NCBI GenBank assembly: GCA_030425145.1
Contig: JAUHVK010000005.1
Location: forward strand, 112,961 to 176,960
Length of the DNA stretch: 64,000 bases
Direction: 5' to 3'
Source: Alphaproteobacteria bacterium
GTDB lineage: Bacteria; Pseudomonadota; Alphaproteobacteria; Rhodobacterales; Rhodobacteraceae
Under the pieces are notes generated by a model, which did no database searches, was not told the origin of the DNA, and worked only from the letters and a program-made list of their open reading frames with translations. Shown here in pieces: positions 1 through 8,359 of this stretch. The number at the start of each line of letters is the position of its first letter. The stretch's first letter is position 1. Both the position numbers and the translations under genes were made by a program.

Positions 1-317
1 CGCTGCCGACACTGACGTTCGAGGAAAACCCGGACATTCTGGCCGAGGTGTCGCAGATGGCGGAGGACCGTCCCGGACTGGTGGTGGGCTTTGCCGCCGA
101 GACCAATGATGTGATCGAAAACGCCACTGCAAAGCGCGCGCGCAAGGGCTGTGACTGGATCGTGGCGAATGACGTGTCACCTGCAACGGGGATCATGGGC
201 GGTAGTGAAAACGCGGTGACGCTGATCTCAGACACCGGGGCCGAGGCCTGGCCACGCATGGGTAAGGATGCGGTGGCGCGACAATTGGCAGCGCGGATTG
301 CCGACGCGCTGGTCTGA
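1..317 (+). CDS. coaBC: CoaBC C-terminal end (partial)
   Basis: The window opens inside this gene; the frame read from base 3 to the TGA at 315-317 gives the last 104 residues. [16 protein letters not shown] followed by [10 protein letters not shown] is the signature of the phosphopantothenoylcysteine synthetase (CoaB) half of the bifunctional enzyme. CoaBC joins 4'-phosphopantothenate to cysteine using CTP and then decarboxylates the product, in coenzyme A synthesis in the cytoplasm. The CoaC half lies outside the window. The dut gene starts 50 bases downstream, a pairing seen in many proteobacteria, which supports the call. Confidence 0.87.
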   Translation, partial: LPTLTFEENPDILAEVSQMAEDRPGLVVGFAAETNDVIENATAKRARKGCDWIVANDVSPATGIMGGSENAVTLISDTGAEAWPRMGKDAVARQLAARIADALV

Positions 318-334
318 CGGCGCGGTTGGGCCAT

Positions 335-361
335 TTTGCATATTTGGAAAAAGAAGAAGGG
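335..361 (+). repeat. 27-base A-rich leader element, copy 1
   Basis: These 27 bases, TTTGCATATTTGG followed by AAAAAGAAGAAGGG, recur without a mismatch at 21533-21559. In both places the element lies directly before a gene and its GAAGAAGGG end supplies the ribosome-binding site. Here it serves the GTG start of dut at 368. Its A-rich composition stands out in this GC-rich sequence. Confidence 0.8.
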
Positions 362-367
362 CAAGGC

Positions 368-826
368 GTGGTCGCGATCAGGCTGACTTGGGATGACGGA
401 GCGGACAGGTCCTTGGGGCTGCCGGTCTATGCCAGTGCCGGGGCGGCCGGGGCGGATTTGCGGGCGAATTTCCCTGATCGCGGGTCTGTTGTGCTGAAAC
501 CGGGCGCGCGGGCGCTGGTGCCAACGGGTTTGCGCATGGCGATCCCGGAGGGGTTTGAGGTGCAGATCAGGCCGCGTTCAGGGTTGGCACTGAAGCACGG
601 GATCACGTTGCCGAATACGCCGGGGACTATCGACAGTGATTATCGCGGGCCTTTGGGGGTGATCGTGATGAATGCCGGGCAGGATGCGTTCGAGATTTCG
701 CATGGCGACCGAATTGCGCAAATGATCGTGGCCCCTGTTTTGCTCGCGGAATTCGAATTGGTGGAGACCCTCGACGACACGGCGCGCGGTGCAGGTGGCT
801 TTGGATCGACCGGAGTGTCGGAATGA
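368..826 (+). CDS. dut: Deoxyuridine 5'-triphosphate nucleotidohydrolase
   Basis: Trimeric dUTPase that converts dUTP to dUMP and pyrophosphate, keeping uracil out of DNA and feeding dTMP synthesis. All five family motifs are visible: AGADLRA (27-33), RPRSGLA (68-74), GTIDSDYRG (86-94, with the catalytic Asp and the uracil-stacking Tyr), GDRIAQMI (113-120) and the C-terminal GAGGFGSTG (141-149). I chose the GTG at 368 because it gives 152 residues, the usual length, beginning MVAIRLTW, and has GAAGAAGGG just upstream. An in-frame TTG at 326 would add 14 residues translated from the repeated leader. The stop overlaps the next start as ATGA. Confidence 0.94.
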   Translation: MVAIRLTWDDGADRSLGLPVYASAGAAGADLRANFPDRGSVVLKPGARALVPTGLRMAIPEGFEVQIRPRSGLALKHGITLPNTPGTIDSDYRGPLGVIVMNAGQDAFEISHGDRIAQMIVAPVLLAEFELVETLDDTARGAGGFGSTGVSE

Positions 827-1896
827 TTGTTGTCTTTACTATGGCTGCCGCCCTTTGGGGGCTGGGTGCGTTGATGAAGATGCCGCGTAAGGCGCGGCTC
901 TATATGATCGGGCTGCTTTATGTCGGGGTGCTGTTCATCCAAATCGCGTTGCCGGAGGGCCATCCGCTGCGCATGGCGACGGGCGAGAGTGCGGCGCTGT
1001 GGATCCTGCTGGGCGTCTTTGCGGCGGTTGCGGTGCTTTATGGCAAGGTCGTCAAGAGTTTGAAGGACCGCGCAGTGGCCAAGGAAAAGGGTGACGCGGC
1101 GCCGGTGCAGCGCTCGACCAGTTTCTCGGCATCGGAACTGGAGCGCTATGCGCGCCATATTGTGCTGCGTGAGATCGGTGGCCCGGGCCAGAAGGCGCTG
1201 CGGGATGCCAAGGTTCTGGTGATCGGTGCCGGTGGGTTGGGCGCGCCCGCGCTGCAATACTTGGCGGCGGCGGGTGTCGGCACTATCGGGGTGATCGACG
1301 ACGACGTGGTTGAGAATGCCAATCTGCAACGGCAGGTCATTCACCGGGATGCGGATATCGGCATGCCCAAGGTGTTTTCCGCTCAGGCCGCAATGGTGGC
1401 GCAGAACCCGCATGTCGAGGTGCGCCCCTATCACCGTCGTATGACGGATGACGTGGCTGAAACGCTGGTGGCGGAATATGATTTGGTGCTGGACGGCACC
1501 GACAATTTCGACACGCGCTATCTGGCGAACCGCGCGGCGGTTGCCTTGGGCAAGCCATTGATTTCTGGAGCGTTGTCGCAATGGGAGGGGCAGATCTCGG
1601 TCTTTGACCCGGCCTCTGGCACGCCGTGCTACCAGTGTGTTTTTCCCGAAGCGCCCGCGCCGGGGCTGGCCCCGTCCTGTGCTGAGGCCGGGGTGATCGG
1701 GCCTTTGCCCGGCGTGATCGGGTCGATAATGGCGGTTGAGGCGATCAAGCTGATCACGGGGGCGGGGCAGGCTTTGAAGGGTGAGATGCTGATCTACGAC
1801 GCACTTTGGGGCGAGACCCGGAAAATCGGGCTGAAACCGCGCGACGACTGCCTGATCTGCGGTACGGCGTCTGTGGAAACGGCTGCGGCGCGCTGA
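823..1896 (+). CDS. moeB: Membrane-anchored MoeB/ThiF/HesA-family adenylyltransferase
   Basis: E1-like enzyme that adenylates the C-terminal Gly-Gly of a sulfur-carrier protein such as MoaD or ThiS, for molybdopterin or thiamine synthesis. The ATP-binding loop GAGGLG is at 135-140, the conserved NLQRQ at 167-171, and a zinc site is formed by C269/C272 (CYQC) and C343/C346 (CLIC). C286 is a candidate acceptor Cys. Unusually, about 100 residues precede the catalytic domain and hold three hydrophobic stretches (about 1-16, 27-44, 58-76), so the enzyme should sit on the inner membrane. The start overlaps the dut stop by 4 bases. Whether it serves MoaD or ThiS cannot be read from the sequence. Confidence 0.85.
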   Translation: MIVVFTMAAALWGLGALMKMPRKARLYMIGLLYVGVLFIQIALPEGHPLRMATGESAALWILLGVFAAVAVLYGKVVKSLKDRAVAKEKGDAAPVQRSTSFSASELERYARHIVLREIGGPGQKALRDAKVLVIGAGGLGAPALQYLAAAGVGTIGVIDDDVVENANLQRQVIHRDADIGMPKVFSAQAAMVAQNPHVEVRPYHRRMTDDVAETLVAEYDLVLDGTDNFDTRYLANRAAVALGKPLISGALSQWEGQISVFDPASGTPCYQCVFPEAPAPGLAPSCAEAGVIGPLPGVIGSIMAVEAIKLITGAGQALKGEMLIYDALWGETRKIGLKPRDDCLICGTASVETAAAR

Positions 1897-1976
1897 ACGC
1901 CGCTTTCCCTGTGCGTGGCCCATTGTTGTTGGCGTCGGGCGGCCCTAGGTTTTGGGAAACCGAATAGGAGCCTTCA

Positions 1977-3989
1977 ATGACCAACCCGTTGCTAGAGACC
2001 TGGGACACAGAGTTCGGCCTGCCGCCGTTTGAGCAGATCGAGGACGCACATTTCGCGCCCGCTATCGAGGCCGCGATGGCAGATGGTCTGGCAGAGGTCG
2101 AAGCGGTGGCGAACAATCCCGAGCCGCCGACATTCGTGAACACCATCGAAGGTCTGATGCAGACAGGCGCGGCGTTGGATCGGGTGCTGGGCGTGTTCTA
2201 CAATCTGGCCGGGGCCGACAGCACCGACATGCGTGAAGAGATCATGCGGGAGTTTTCGCCCAAGCTCGCGGCGCATTCGGCTGCGATCTATGGCAATCAG
2301 GCGCTGTTTGCGCGGATTGAACAGGTGTGGCTGGCGCGGGATGCGCTGGATCTCACGCCAGAGCAGGCGCGGGTGCTGATGCTGACGCATCGCGGCTTCG
2401 TTCGCGCGGGTGCGGCGCTGACTGGGGATGAGGCGGCACGCATGAAAGAGATCAAGGGGCGGCTGGCGACCTTGGGCACGCAGTTCGGGCAGAACCTTCT
2501 GGCGGATGAGCGGGATTGGCAGCGGGCCTTGTCCGAGGACGAGTTGGAGGGATTGCCTGCGTTTGTGGTGAACGCGGTGCGTGCGGCAGGCAAGGAGCGG
2601 GGGGCGGATGGCCCGGTTCTGACACTGTCACGGTCGGTGATCGTGCCGTTCCTTCAGTTCTGTCCGAACCGGTCGTTGCGGGAAGAGGCATGGCGCGCTT
2701 GGGTGGCGCGCGGCGAGAATGGCGGAAAGACGGACAATCGAGGGGTTGCAGCCGAGATTTTGCAGTTGCGGGCCGAGCGGGCGAAGTTGCTCGGGTATGA
2801 CGATTTTGCGTCCTACAAGCTTGAGACCGAGATGGCGAAAACGCCTGAGGCTGTTCGCGGTTTGTTAATGGATGTGTGGGAGCCTGCGAAGGCGCGGGCT
2901 TTGGCGGATGCTGCGCTGCTGGAAGACAGGATGGCAGCCGATGGTGTGAACGGCCCTCTGCAAGCGTGGGATTGGCGGTACTATTCCGAGGCGCGGCGGC
3001 GCGAGGAATTTGCGCTGAACGAGGCGGAGCTGAAGCCCTATTTCCAGTTGGAAAAGATGATTCAAGCGTCCTTTGCCTGTGCCAATCGGCTGTTCGGGCT
3101 GGAGTTCCGGCCTTTGGGCGTGGCGCTGTACCATAAGGACGCGCGGGCGTGGGAGGTGACGCGGAACGGGCAGCATGTGGCGGTGTTCATCGGGGATTAC
3201 TTTGCGCGGGCGTCGAAACGGTCGGGTGCCTGGTGTTCTGCGATGCGGTCTCAGCGCAAGTTCCCGGATGTGCAGGCGCCGATCGTTGTGAATATCTGCA
3301 ACTTCGCCAAGGGCGATCCGGCGTTGTTGTCCTACGACGATGCGCGGACGCTGTTCCACGAGTTTGGCCATGCGCTGCATCAGATGCTGTCGGATGTGAC
3401 CTATGACATGATCTCTGGCACATCGGTGGCGCGGGACTTCGTGGAGCTGCCGAGCCAGTTGTATGAGCATTGGTTGGAAGTGCCGGAGGTGCTTCAGGAA
3501 TTCGCGGTCCATGCAGAGACCGGCGAGGCGATGCCTCAGGAGATGCTGGACAAGGTGCTGGCGGCGGCGACCTATGACATGGGGTTCCAGACGGTGGAAT
3601 ACGTGGCCTCGGCGCTGGTCGATCTGGCCTTCCACGAGGGTGAGCCGCCCGCTGATCCGATGGCGGAGCAGGCCGAGGTGCTGGCTAAGTTGGGGATGCC
3701 TGAGGCCATCGTGATGCGTCATGCCACGCCGCATTTTGCGCATGTGTTCACCGGGGACGGGTATTCGTCGGGGTACTACAGCTACATGTGGTCCGAGGTG
3801 ATGGATGCGGATGCGTTCGAAGCGTTCGAGGAAGCGGGCGGCGCGTTTGATCCGGCGATGGCTGGCAAGTTGGAAGAGTTCATCCTCTCGGCGGGCGGGT
3901 CCGAGGAAGCAGATGTGCTTTACACCAAGTTCCGGGGGCGCATGCCGGGGGTTGAGGCGCTGCTCAAGGGCCGCGGGTTGGCGGCCTAG
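1977..3989 (+). CDS. M3-family zinc oligopeptidase (oligopeptidase A / Dcp type)
   Basis: Cytoplasmic zinc metallopeptidase of 670 residues, the usual size for the thimet/oligopeptidase A family, which degrades short peptides including cleaved signal peptides. The zinc motif HEFGH is at 461-465 and the third ligand Glu lies in ELPSQLYEHW about 28 residues later. The late GYSSGYYSYMWSEVMDAD stretch is also characteristic. There is no signal peptide, which argues for the cytoplasmic oligopeptidase A or Dcp group. The start ATG follows a GGAG about 10 bases upstream. The sequence alone does not separate prlC from dcp. Confidence 0.93.
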   Translation: MTNPLLETWDTEFGLPPFEQIEDAHFAPAIEAAMADGLAEVEAVANNPEPPTFVNTIEGLMQTGAALDRVLGVFYNLAGADSTDMREEIMREFSPKLAAHSAAIYGNQALFARIEQVWLARDALDLTPEQARVLMLTHRGFVRAGAALTGDEAARMKEIKGRLATLGTQFGQNLLADERDWQRALSEDELEGLPAFVVNAVRAAGKERGADGPVLTLSRSVIVPFLQFCPNRSLREEAWRAWVARGENGGKTDNRGVAAEILQLRAERAKLLGYDDFASYKLETEMAKTPEAVRGLLMDVWEPAKARALADAALLEDRMAADGVNGPLQAWDWRYYSEARRREEFALNEAELKPYFQLEKMIQASFACANRLFGLEFRPLGVALYHKDARAWEVTRNGQHVAVFIGDYFARASKRSGAWCSAMRSQRKFPDVQAPIVVNICNFAKGDPALLSYDDARTLFHEFGHALHQMLSDVTYDMISGTSVARDFVELPSQLYEHWLEVPEVLQEFAVHAETGEAMPQEMLDKVLAAATYDMGFQTVEYVASALVDLAFHEGEPPADPMAEQAEVLAKLGMPEAIVMRHATPHFAHVFTGDGYSSGYYSYMWSEVMDADAFEAFEEAGGAFDPAMAGKLEEFILSAGGSEEADVLYTKFRGRMPGVEALLKGRGLAA

Positions 3990-4011
3990 CTGCCGGTTCC
4001 CCGTCCTGGCC

Positions 4012-5043
4012 TCATGGCGTGACCGAGCGGGCTTTGGACAGGACAGCCGCTGCAAAATCCGCGGCATCGCCCTTAAAGATTGTGAGGCGCGGGTCATCCT
4101 GCGCGTCAAGGCCATGGGCACGAAAGGTGCGTCGTTCTGTACCCATACTCAACGTGGCCCCCAAATCTCCTCTGCTATTGATGCCCAAGGGATGGCCGCT
4201 TCGAAATGAGAACTGCGCAAGAAAGTGGTTTTGGGTTACTCCGGTGCGATGGTCGGTCAGGGTCACGCGGGTTATCGACCGTTTGTCTGCAGACTGGCCA
4301 AGGTCACGCATGTGCTGTGACGTAAAGAGGTCCGGGTGCGACGACGGGACGATTTCCATCGTCAGGTCCGATTGCCGCGTGGGTCCGAAATAGCCGCACA
4401 GTCCCTGCGTGGGATTGATCTTTTCGCCGTCTTGCGGGGCAGGGCACGGCCCCTCTGACGGCTTGCTTCGATAGATGAAAGTGCTGCTCTCGCCGACACG
4501 CAAGACCTCCTGCGCCAGGCCATGCCGCAGAAGCGCCTTGCATATTGAACGGCATCCTGTCTGGGCATCCCTTGCAAAGTTGTGTTCGATGAGGTCGATG
4601 GACCTGACCTCCGAAATTTCTATGATGGGGCCGGTGCTCTGCAAGAAATTGAGTGCGCCTTTCGGCAGCTCACCGGTTGCTATCCGTTCCGAGGGGGCCA
4701 TCTTTCTGCTGGTATCATATCTGGCGTCCCACACGATCAGGGCGACAATTGCCCCGGTTGCGGCGACAGAGGCAAAGAACGCCATCTGCGCTGACAAGGG
4801 GATGAACCGGAGGCCGATGTAGATCAACCGCGCAAGGCAGGCGATCATCGCCAGATACGGGAAGATGAGCAGCAGCAGCCCGGTCCCAAAGGGAATGCTC
4901 AGGATAGCGACCGCGATCCCCCCGGTTGGGGTGAAAGGGAACAGACCCAAAAGGCAGAGGACTGCTATAAGCCCATCAATGCCTGTCGGGAAAAGTCGTT
5001 TCGTAGGGCGGCTACGGCGGGACGTGACTGGAACGCTACTCAT
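4012..5043 (-). CDS. Unknown membrane protein
   Basis: A 343-residue protein I do not recognise. The N-terminal third carries three clear membrane segments (about 22-42, 48-77 and 84-105). The remaining 230 residues look soluble and extracytoplasmic or cytoplasmic, with Cys pairs in TGCRSICKALL and near EGPCPAPQ. It starts MSSVPVTSRRSRPTKR, and the basic residues before the first segment suggest an inside N-terminus. It converges with the upstream M3 peptidase gene and lies 71 bases downstream of an ArsR-type regulator read in the same direction, so the two may be co-transcribed. Confidence 0.7.
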   Translation of the reverse strand: MSSVPVTSRRSRPTKRLFPTGIDGLIAVLCLLGLFPFTPTGGIAVAILSIPFGTGLLLLIFPYLAMIACLARLIYIGLRFIPLSAQMAFFASVAATGAIVALIVWDARYDTSRKMAPSERIATGELPKGALNFLQSTGPIIEISEVRSIDLIEHNFARDAQTGCRSICKALLRHGLAQEVLRVGESSTFIYRSKPSEGPCPAPQDGEKINPTQGLCGYFGPTRQSDLTMEIVPSSHPDLFTSQHMRDLGQSADKRSITRVTLTDHRTGVTQNHFLAQFSFRSGHPLGINSRGDLGATLSMGTERRTFRAHGLDAQDDPRLTIFKGDAADFAAAVLSKARSVTP

Positions 5044-5114
5044 GCCGGAAATGTCGTTGATCCTCGCGGCAGTTTTGTGACCCGGATATGAAGCCTTTAA
5101 GGAGTTGGACGTTG

Positions 5115-5447
5115 CTATGTTGTGTCAGGCCCAAGCTCCGTTTCCAGGAACCGTTCGAAGGCATCGAGGTTGATGGCTTCGAACTGACCGAAGGCCTGCA
5201 TCCAGACGCTGGCATCACGAAGCGCGTCGGGTTCCAGTTTGCACCATTTCACACGACCGCGTTTTTCCTGACTGATCAACCCGGCATTGGCGAGGATCAG
5301 CAGGTGTTTCGAGATCGCGGCAAGCGACATCTCGAACGGTTCGGCCACGTCGGTGACGGCCATGTCATCCTCGAGCAACATCGTCAGGATCTGACGGCGG
5401 GTCGGGTCTGCCAGAGCGGCAAAGACGGTGTCGAGTGCTGGGGCCAT
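5115..5447 (-). CDS. ArsR/SmtB-family winged-helix regulator
   Basis: A 110-residue dimeric repressor type. ALADPTRRQILTML is the classic first helix region, and SLAAISKHLLILANAGLI is the recognition helix, followed by the wing EKRGRVKWCKLEP. The metal-binding Cys motif of true ArsR proteins (ELCVCDL) is absent at the matching place (DMAVTDVAEPF), so it probably responds to something other than a thiophilic metal. It belongs with the subgroup that often controls neighbouring stress or START-domain genes. Its likely target is itself and the membrane protein gene downstream. Confidence 0.85.
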   Translation of the reverse strand: MAPALDTVFAALADPTRRQILTMLLEDDMAVTDVAEPFEMSLAAISKHLLILANAGLISQEKRGRVKWCKLEPDALRDASVWMQAFGQFEAINLDAFERFLETELGPDTT

Positions 5448-5619
5448 GGCGCGCAGTAGACGGAGATGGCTGGAAAACTCAACCGGAAAGTTGAATATGC
5501 GGAACGGGCCGAAAACGGGAGTTTTGCCCCTGCGACCGTTTGGTTGGTATCCTGGCTGAAAATGAAAAAGATTTATTTATCAAAGTAATAGGTGCGTATC
5601 GCCTGCGCCAAGCAGCGCC

Positions 5620-5648
5620 TTGACTCAGAGCATGCTGCACCGTAGCAC
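5620..5648 (+). promoter_or_regulatory. Candidate sigma-70 promoter of the F0 operon
   Basis: TTGACT at 5620-5625 and TAGCAC at 5643-5648 are separated by 17 bases. The -35 matches consensus at five of six positions and the -10 at three. A start site about 7 bases on would give a short leader to the ATG at 5679 and would exclude the upstream ATG at 5649 from the transcript. The preceding A/T-rich stretch 5560-5590 could serve as an UP-like element. Confidence 0.35.
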
Positions 5649-5678
5649 ATGCCCAAAGTTCCAACCGGGATGGAGCGC

Positions 5679-6026
5679 ATGTCTGACGACGATCCAAAGC
5701 AAAGGCTGAAAGAGCTGGAGGCGCGGATTGCAGCGGCCAAAGGGGCCAAGGAAGACAAGCCACACCAGGAGGAACATTACAGCCAGGCGCAACAAGCGTG
5801 GCGCATGGTGATCGAGATGGTGTCCGGTCTTGGGATCGGATTTGGCATCGGATACGGGCTTGATGCGGTCCTAGGGACCGATCCGTGGTTGATGGTGCTG
5901 TTTACATTGCTGGGCTTCGCGGCGGGGGTGAATGTGATGATCCGCACCGCCAAGGAGTTCCAGGTCAAGCAACTGGCCGATCTGGCCGGAGAGAACGAGA
6001 GGGATCGACATGGCGACGGAAGCTAA
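5679..6026 (+). CDS. atpI: ATP synthase protein I (AtpI)
   Basis: Small membrane protein thought to help assemble the c-ring of F0. From the ATG at 5679 it has 115 residues: an acidic and basic soluble head rich in Lys and Glu, then two membrane segments separated by a short loop ([23 protein letters not shown] and [17 protein letters not shown]). I prefer 5679 (MSDDDPKQR) over 5649 because GGATGGAG lies just before it and the candidate promoter ends at the earlier ATG. It overlaps atpB by 17 bases and heads the F0 operon, as in other alphaproteobacteria. Confidence 0.88.
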   Translation: MSDDDPKQRLKELEARIAAAKGAKEDKPHQEEHYSQAQQAWRMVIEMVSGLGIGFGIGYGLDAVLGTDPWLMVLFTLLGFAAGVNVMIRTAKEFQVKQLADLAGENERDRHGDGS

Positions 6027-6768
6027 CGGTCACAGCGAAGGCGGACTGGTTTTCCACCCGATGGATCAGTTCATCGTCAAGCCGCTGTTCGGCGACGGTG
6101 CAGTGGGCATGTTCACCTTTACCAACGTGGCGCTCTGGCTCCTGCTGGCTGTGGCCTGCGTGGTCGCGCTGATGGTGCTTGGCACGTCCAAGCGCGCGAC
6201 AGTGCCGACACGGGTGCAGTCGATCGCCGAACTGGCCTACGGTTTCGTTTACAAGATGGTCGAGGATGTGACCGGCAAGGATGCGGTGAAGTATTTCCCG
6301 TATATCTTCACGCTGTTCATCTTCATAGCCTTCTCGAACTTCCTCGCCCTGATCCCGACGTCTTTCTCGCCGACCTCGCATATCGCGATCACGGCCATCC
6401 TCGGTTTCGGCGTCTTCATCGCGGTAACAGCCCTGGGCTTCATCAAGAACGGCGCGAGCTTCCTTGGTCTCTTCTGGGTGTCGAGCGCGCCGCTGGCGCT
6501 GCGTCCGATCCTCGCGGTGATCGAATTGATTTCCTACTTCGTGCGCCCCGTCAGCCACTCCATCCGTCTTGCGGGTAACATCATGGCTGGCCACGCGGTT
6601 CTCAAGGTGTTCGCCGGTTTCGCCGCGATCACTGCAGTCGCGCCGCTGTCGATCCTCGGCATCACGGCAATCTATGCACTGGAAGTGCTCGTGGCCTTCA
6701 TTCAGGCTTACGTGTTCACGATCCTGACATGCGTGTACCTCAAGGACGCGCTGCACCCGTCTCACTAA
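6010..6768 (+). CDS. atpB: F0F1 ATP synthase subunit a
   Basis: The 252-residue proton-channel subunit of F0, in the inner membrane. The essential Arg lies in the helix [14 protein letters not shown], the family signature, preceded by YFVRPV. At least five hydrophobic helices can be seen. Together with the c-ring it carries the two proton half-channels. The gene overlaps atpI by 17 bases and is followed by a hairpin before atpE. Confidence 0.97.
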   Translation: MATEANGHSEGGLVFHPMDQFIVKPLFGDGAVGMFTFTNVALWLLLAVACVVALMVLGTSKRATVPTRVQSIAELAYGFVYKMVEDVTGKDAVKYFPYIFTLFIFIAFSNFLALIPTSFSPTSHIAITAILGFGVFIAVTALGFIKNGASFLGLFWVSSAPLALRPILAVIELISYFVRPVSHSIRLAGNIMAGHAVLKVFAGFAAITAVAPLSILGITAIYALEVLVAFIQAYVFTILTCVYLKDALHPSH

Positions 6769-6772
6769 TACC

Positions 6773-6792
6773 GGTGGGTGCTTGCACCCACC
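6773..6792 (+). promoter_or_regulatory. Intercistronic hairpin between atpB and atpE
   Basis: GGTGGGTG and CACCCACC pair as a perfect 8-bp stem around the loop CTTG, five bases after the atpB stop. There is no T tract, so it is unlikely to stop transcription. It could block decay or mark a processing site, which would help make the many c subunits needed per complex. Confidence 0.6.
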
Positions 6793-6827
6793 CCAAGTTT
6801 CAACTTCCAATCGTAAGGAGAATTCAC

Positions 6828-7052
6828 ATGGAAGGCGATCTCGCACACATCGGCGCAGGCCTGGCAGCAATCGGTTCCGGCGCAGCCGCAATCGGGGTGG
6901 GCAACGTGGCCGGCAACTACCTCGCAGGCGCACTGCGTAACCCGTCCGCTGCTGCTTCGCAGACAGCAACCCTCTTCATCGGTATCGCGTTCGCAGAAGC
7001 GCTGGGGATCTTCGCGTTCCTCGTGTCGCTGCTGCTGATGTTCGCCGTCTAA
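6828..7052 (+). CDS. atpE: F0F1 ATP synthase subunit c
   Basis: The 74-residue hairpin proteolipid that forms the rotating c-ring. Helix 1 has the glycine-rich packing pattern ([17 protein letters not shown]), the polar loop is RNPS, and helix 2 carries the proton-binding Glu in [14 protein letters not shown]. The ATG at 6828 is preceded by TAAGGAGAATTCAC, a strong ribosome-binding site, and gives [11 protein letters not shown]. Alphaproteobacterial c subunits commonly have this length and start. A second GC-rich hairpin follows the gene (7077-7107). Confidence 0.98.
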   Translation: MEGDLAHIGAGLAAIGSGAAAIGVGNVAGNYLAGALRNPSAAASQTATLFIGIAFAEALGIFAFLVSLLLMFAV

Positions 7053-7076
7053 GCTTCGGACTTAAATCCTTACGCG

Positions 7077-7107
7077 CGGGCGGTGCCGTAATCACGCGGC
7101 CCGCCCG
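7077..7107 (+). promoter_or_regulatory. Hairpin between atpE and atpX
   Basis: CGGGCGG (7077-7083) pairs perfectly with CCGCCCG (7101-7107) around a 17-base loop, between the atpE stop and the atpX ribosome-binding site. With the 6773-6792 hairpin it brackets atpE, an arrangement that suggests RNA processing or protection of the atpE message rather than termination. Confidence 0.45.
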
Positions 7108-7137
7108 ATGTAACGAAAAGTTCCGACGGAGGACGAC

Positions 7138-7683
7138 ATGGCAACCGAAACCACTGGTACAGCCAGCGCATGTGTGGGCCCGGATGGCAGCGCCATCGGC
7201 ATGCCGCAGCTTTGCGCCGACTGGATGCCGAACCAGATCTTCTGGCTTCTGATCGCGCTGATCGCGATTTACTTTGTCCTGTCCCGCATCGCGCTGCCGC
7301 GCATTGCGTCGGTTCTGGCGGAACGACAAGGCACAATTACAAACGACCTCGCGGCTGCTGAAGATCTCAAGCACAAAGCTGTCGAGGCCGAAGAGGCCTA
7401 TAACAAGGCTCTCGCCGATGCCCGTGCCGAAGCGCACGCGATCATCGCAAAGAATAAGGCCGAAATGCAGGCCGAACTGGATAAGGCCATCGCCAAGGCG
7501 GATGCCGAAATCGCTGCGAAGGCAGCGGAGTCTGAAAAGGCCATTTCCGAAATTCGCGCCTCTGCTGTGCAGAGCGTGGAAGCCGTCGCCAAGGACACCG
7601 CAGGCAGCATCGTTGCCGCTGTGGGTGGTCAGGCGGATGACGCGGCAGTAGCCGCTGCCGTAGACGCGCAGATGAAGGGGTGA
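7138..7683 (+). CDS. atpX: F0F1 ATP synthase subunit b' (second b-type subunit)
   Basis: A 181-residue stator subunit. One membrane helix (about 32-52, [20 protein letters not shown]) is followed by a long Ala/Glu/Lys-rich coiled-coil that reaches along F1. Photosynthetic bacteria and alphaproteobacteria use a b/b' heterodimer in place of two identical b chains, and the b' gene comes first, as here. Two cysteines (C12 and C26) lie before the membrane helix, on the side expected to face the periplasm. The ATG follows CGGAGGACGAC. The stop overlaps the region of the atpF start. Confidence 0.94.
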   Translation: MATETTGTASACVGPDGSAIGMPQLCADWMPNQIFWLLIALIAIYFVLSRIALPRIASVLAERQGTITNDLAAAEDLKHKAVEAEEAYNKALADARAEAHAIIAKNKAEMQAELDKAIAKADAEIAAKAAESEKAISEIRASAVQSVEAVAKDTAGSIVAAVGGQADDAAVAAAVDAQMKG

Positions 7684-7688
7684 ATGAC

Positions 7689-8249
7689 ATGAAACGTATC
7701 ATGACCATTGCCGCAACATCGCTGCTCGCCAGCCCCGCCTTTGCCGCAAGCGGCCCGTTCTTCTCTCTGAAGAACACCGACTTCGTGGTGACTGTTGGTT
7801 TCCTCGTCTTCCTCGGCGTTCTGCTGTACTTCAAAGTTCCGTCGATGCTGATGGGCATGCTGGACAAGCGCGCCGACGGCATCAAGAACGAGCTCGACGA
7901 AGCCAAGGCGCTGCGTGAAGAAGCACAGGCTTTGCTGGCCTCCTACGAGCGCCGTCAGCGCGAAGTGCAGGAGCAGGCGGACCGTATCATTGCACATGCC
8001 AAGGAAGAAGCCGTTCTGGCCGGTGAGCAGGCGAAAGCCGATCTGGAGAAATCCATCGCCCGTCGTATGGCGGCTGCCGAGGACCAGATCGCGTCGGCTC
8101 AGGCAAGCGCAGTCAAGGAAGTGCGCGACCGTGCGATTGCCGTGGCCATCAAAGCAGCCCGCGATGTGGTTGCGAAGCAGATGACCGCGAAAGACGCCGC
8201 CAAGAGCATCGACTCTGCGATTGCTGAGGTTGGCCAGAAGCTTCACTGA
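7689..8249 (+). CDS. atpF: F0F1 ATP synthase subunit b
   Basis: A 186-residue partner of b' in the peripheral stalk. It begins [21 protein letters not shown], a stretch that looks like a cleavable signal peptide and is typical of roseobacter b subunits. A membrane helix ([18 protein letters not shown]) and a long charged coiled-coil follow. I chose the ATG at 7689, which has GAAGGGGTG 5-13 bases upstream; a GTG at 7680 is in frame but sits on top of that site. It closes the F0 operon, and a strong terminator follows. Confidence 0.93.
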   Translation: MKRIMTIAATSLLASPAFAASGPFFSLKNTDFVVTVGFLVFLGVLLYFKVPSMLMGMLDKRADGIKNELDEAKALREEAQALLASYERRQREVQEQADRIIAHAKEEAVLAGEQAKADLEKSIARRMAAAEDQIASAQASAVKEVRDRAIAVAIKAARDVVAKQMTAKDAAKSIDSAIAEVGQKLH

Positions 8250-8273
8250 GCTTTCTGATCGCTGAACGAAAAG

Positions 8274-8298
8274 AGCCCCGGTTGTCCGGGGCTTTTTT
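8274..8298 (+). terminator. Rho-independent terminator of the F0 operon
   Basis: AGCCCCGG and CCGGGGCT form a perfect 8-bp stem around TTGT, followed by a run of six T. It lies 25 bases after the atpF stop. Confidence 0.93.
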
Positions 8299-8316
8299 GT
8301 TTTGCGGGGGGGGCGT

Positions 8317-8353
8317 ATGCGTTGACGCATCCGGATTTTCCGTCGACGGAAAA
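8317..8353. repeat. Two-part palindromic element, copy A
   Basis: ATGCGTTGACGCAT (8317-8330, imperfect only at its centre) is followed after 5 bases by the perfect 18-base palindrome TTTTCCGTCGACGGAAAA (8336-8353). The same two modules occur in the opposite order at 61233-61274. It lies between the convergent atpF and yggS-type genes, so it could act as a bidirectional terminator or be a dispersed repeat. Confidence 0.8.
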
Positions 8354-8359
8354 CCTGCG

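Noticed and set aside
640..1923. A 427-codon open frame on the minus strand
   Set aside because: Antisense to dut and moeB; the product is Arg/His-rich with no recognisable domain.
2865..4121. A 418-codon open frame on the minus strand
   Set aside because: It is antisense to the M3 peptidase, whose motifs are complete; the translation is His/Arg/Leu-rich without domain features.
5965..6969. A 334-codon open frame on the minus strand
   Set aside because: It lies opposite atpB and atpE, which are certain.
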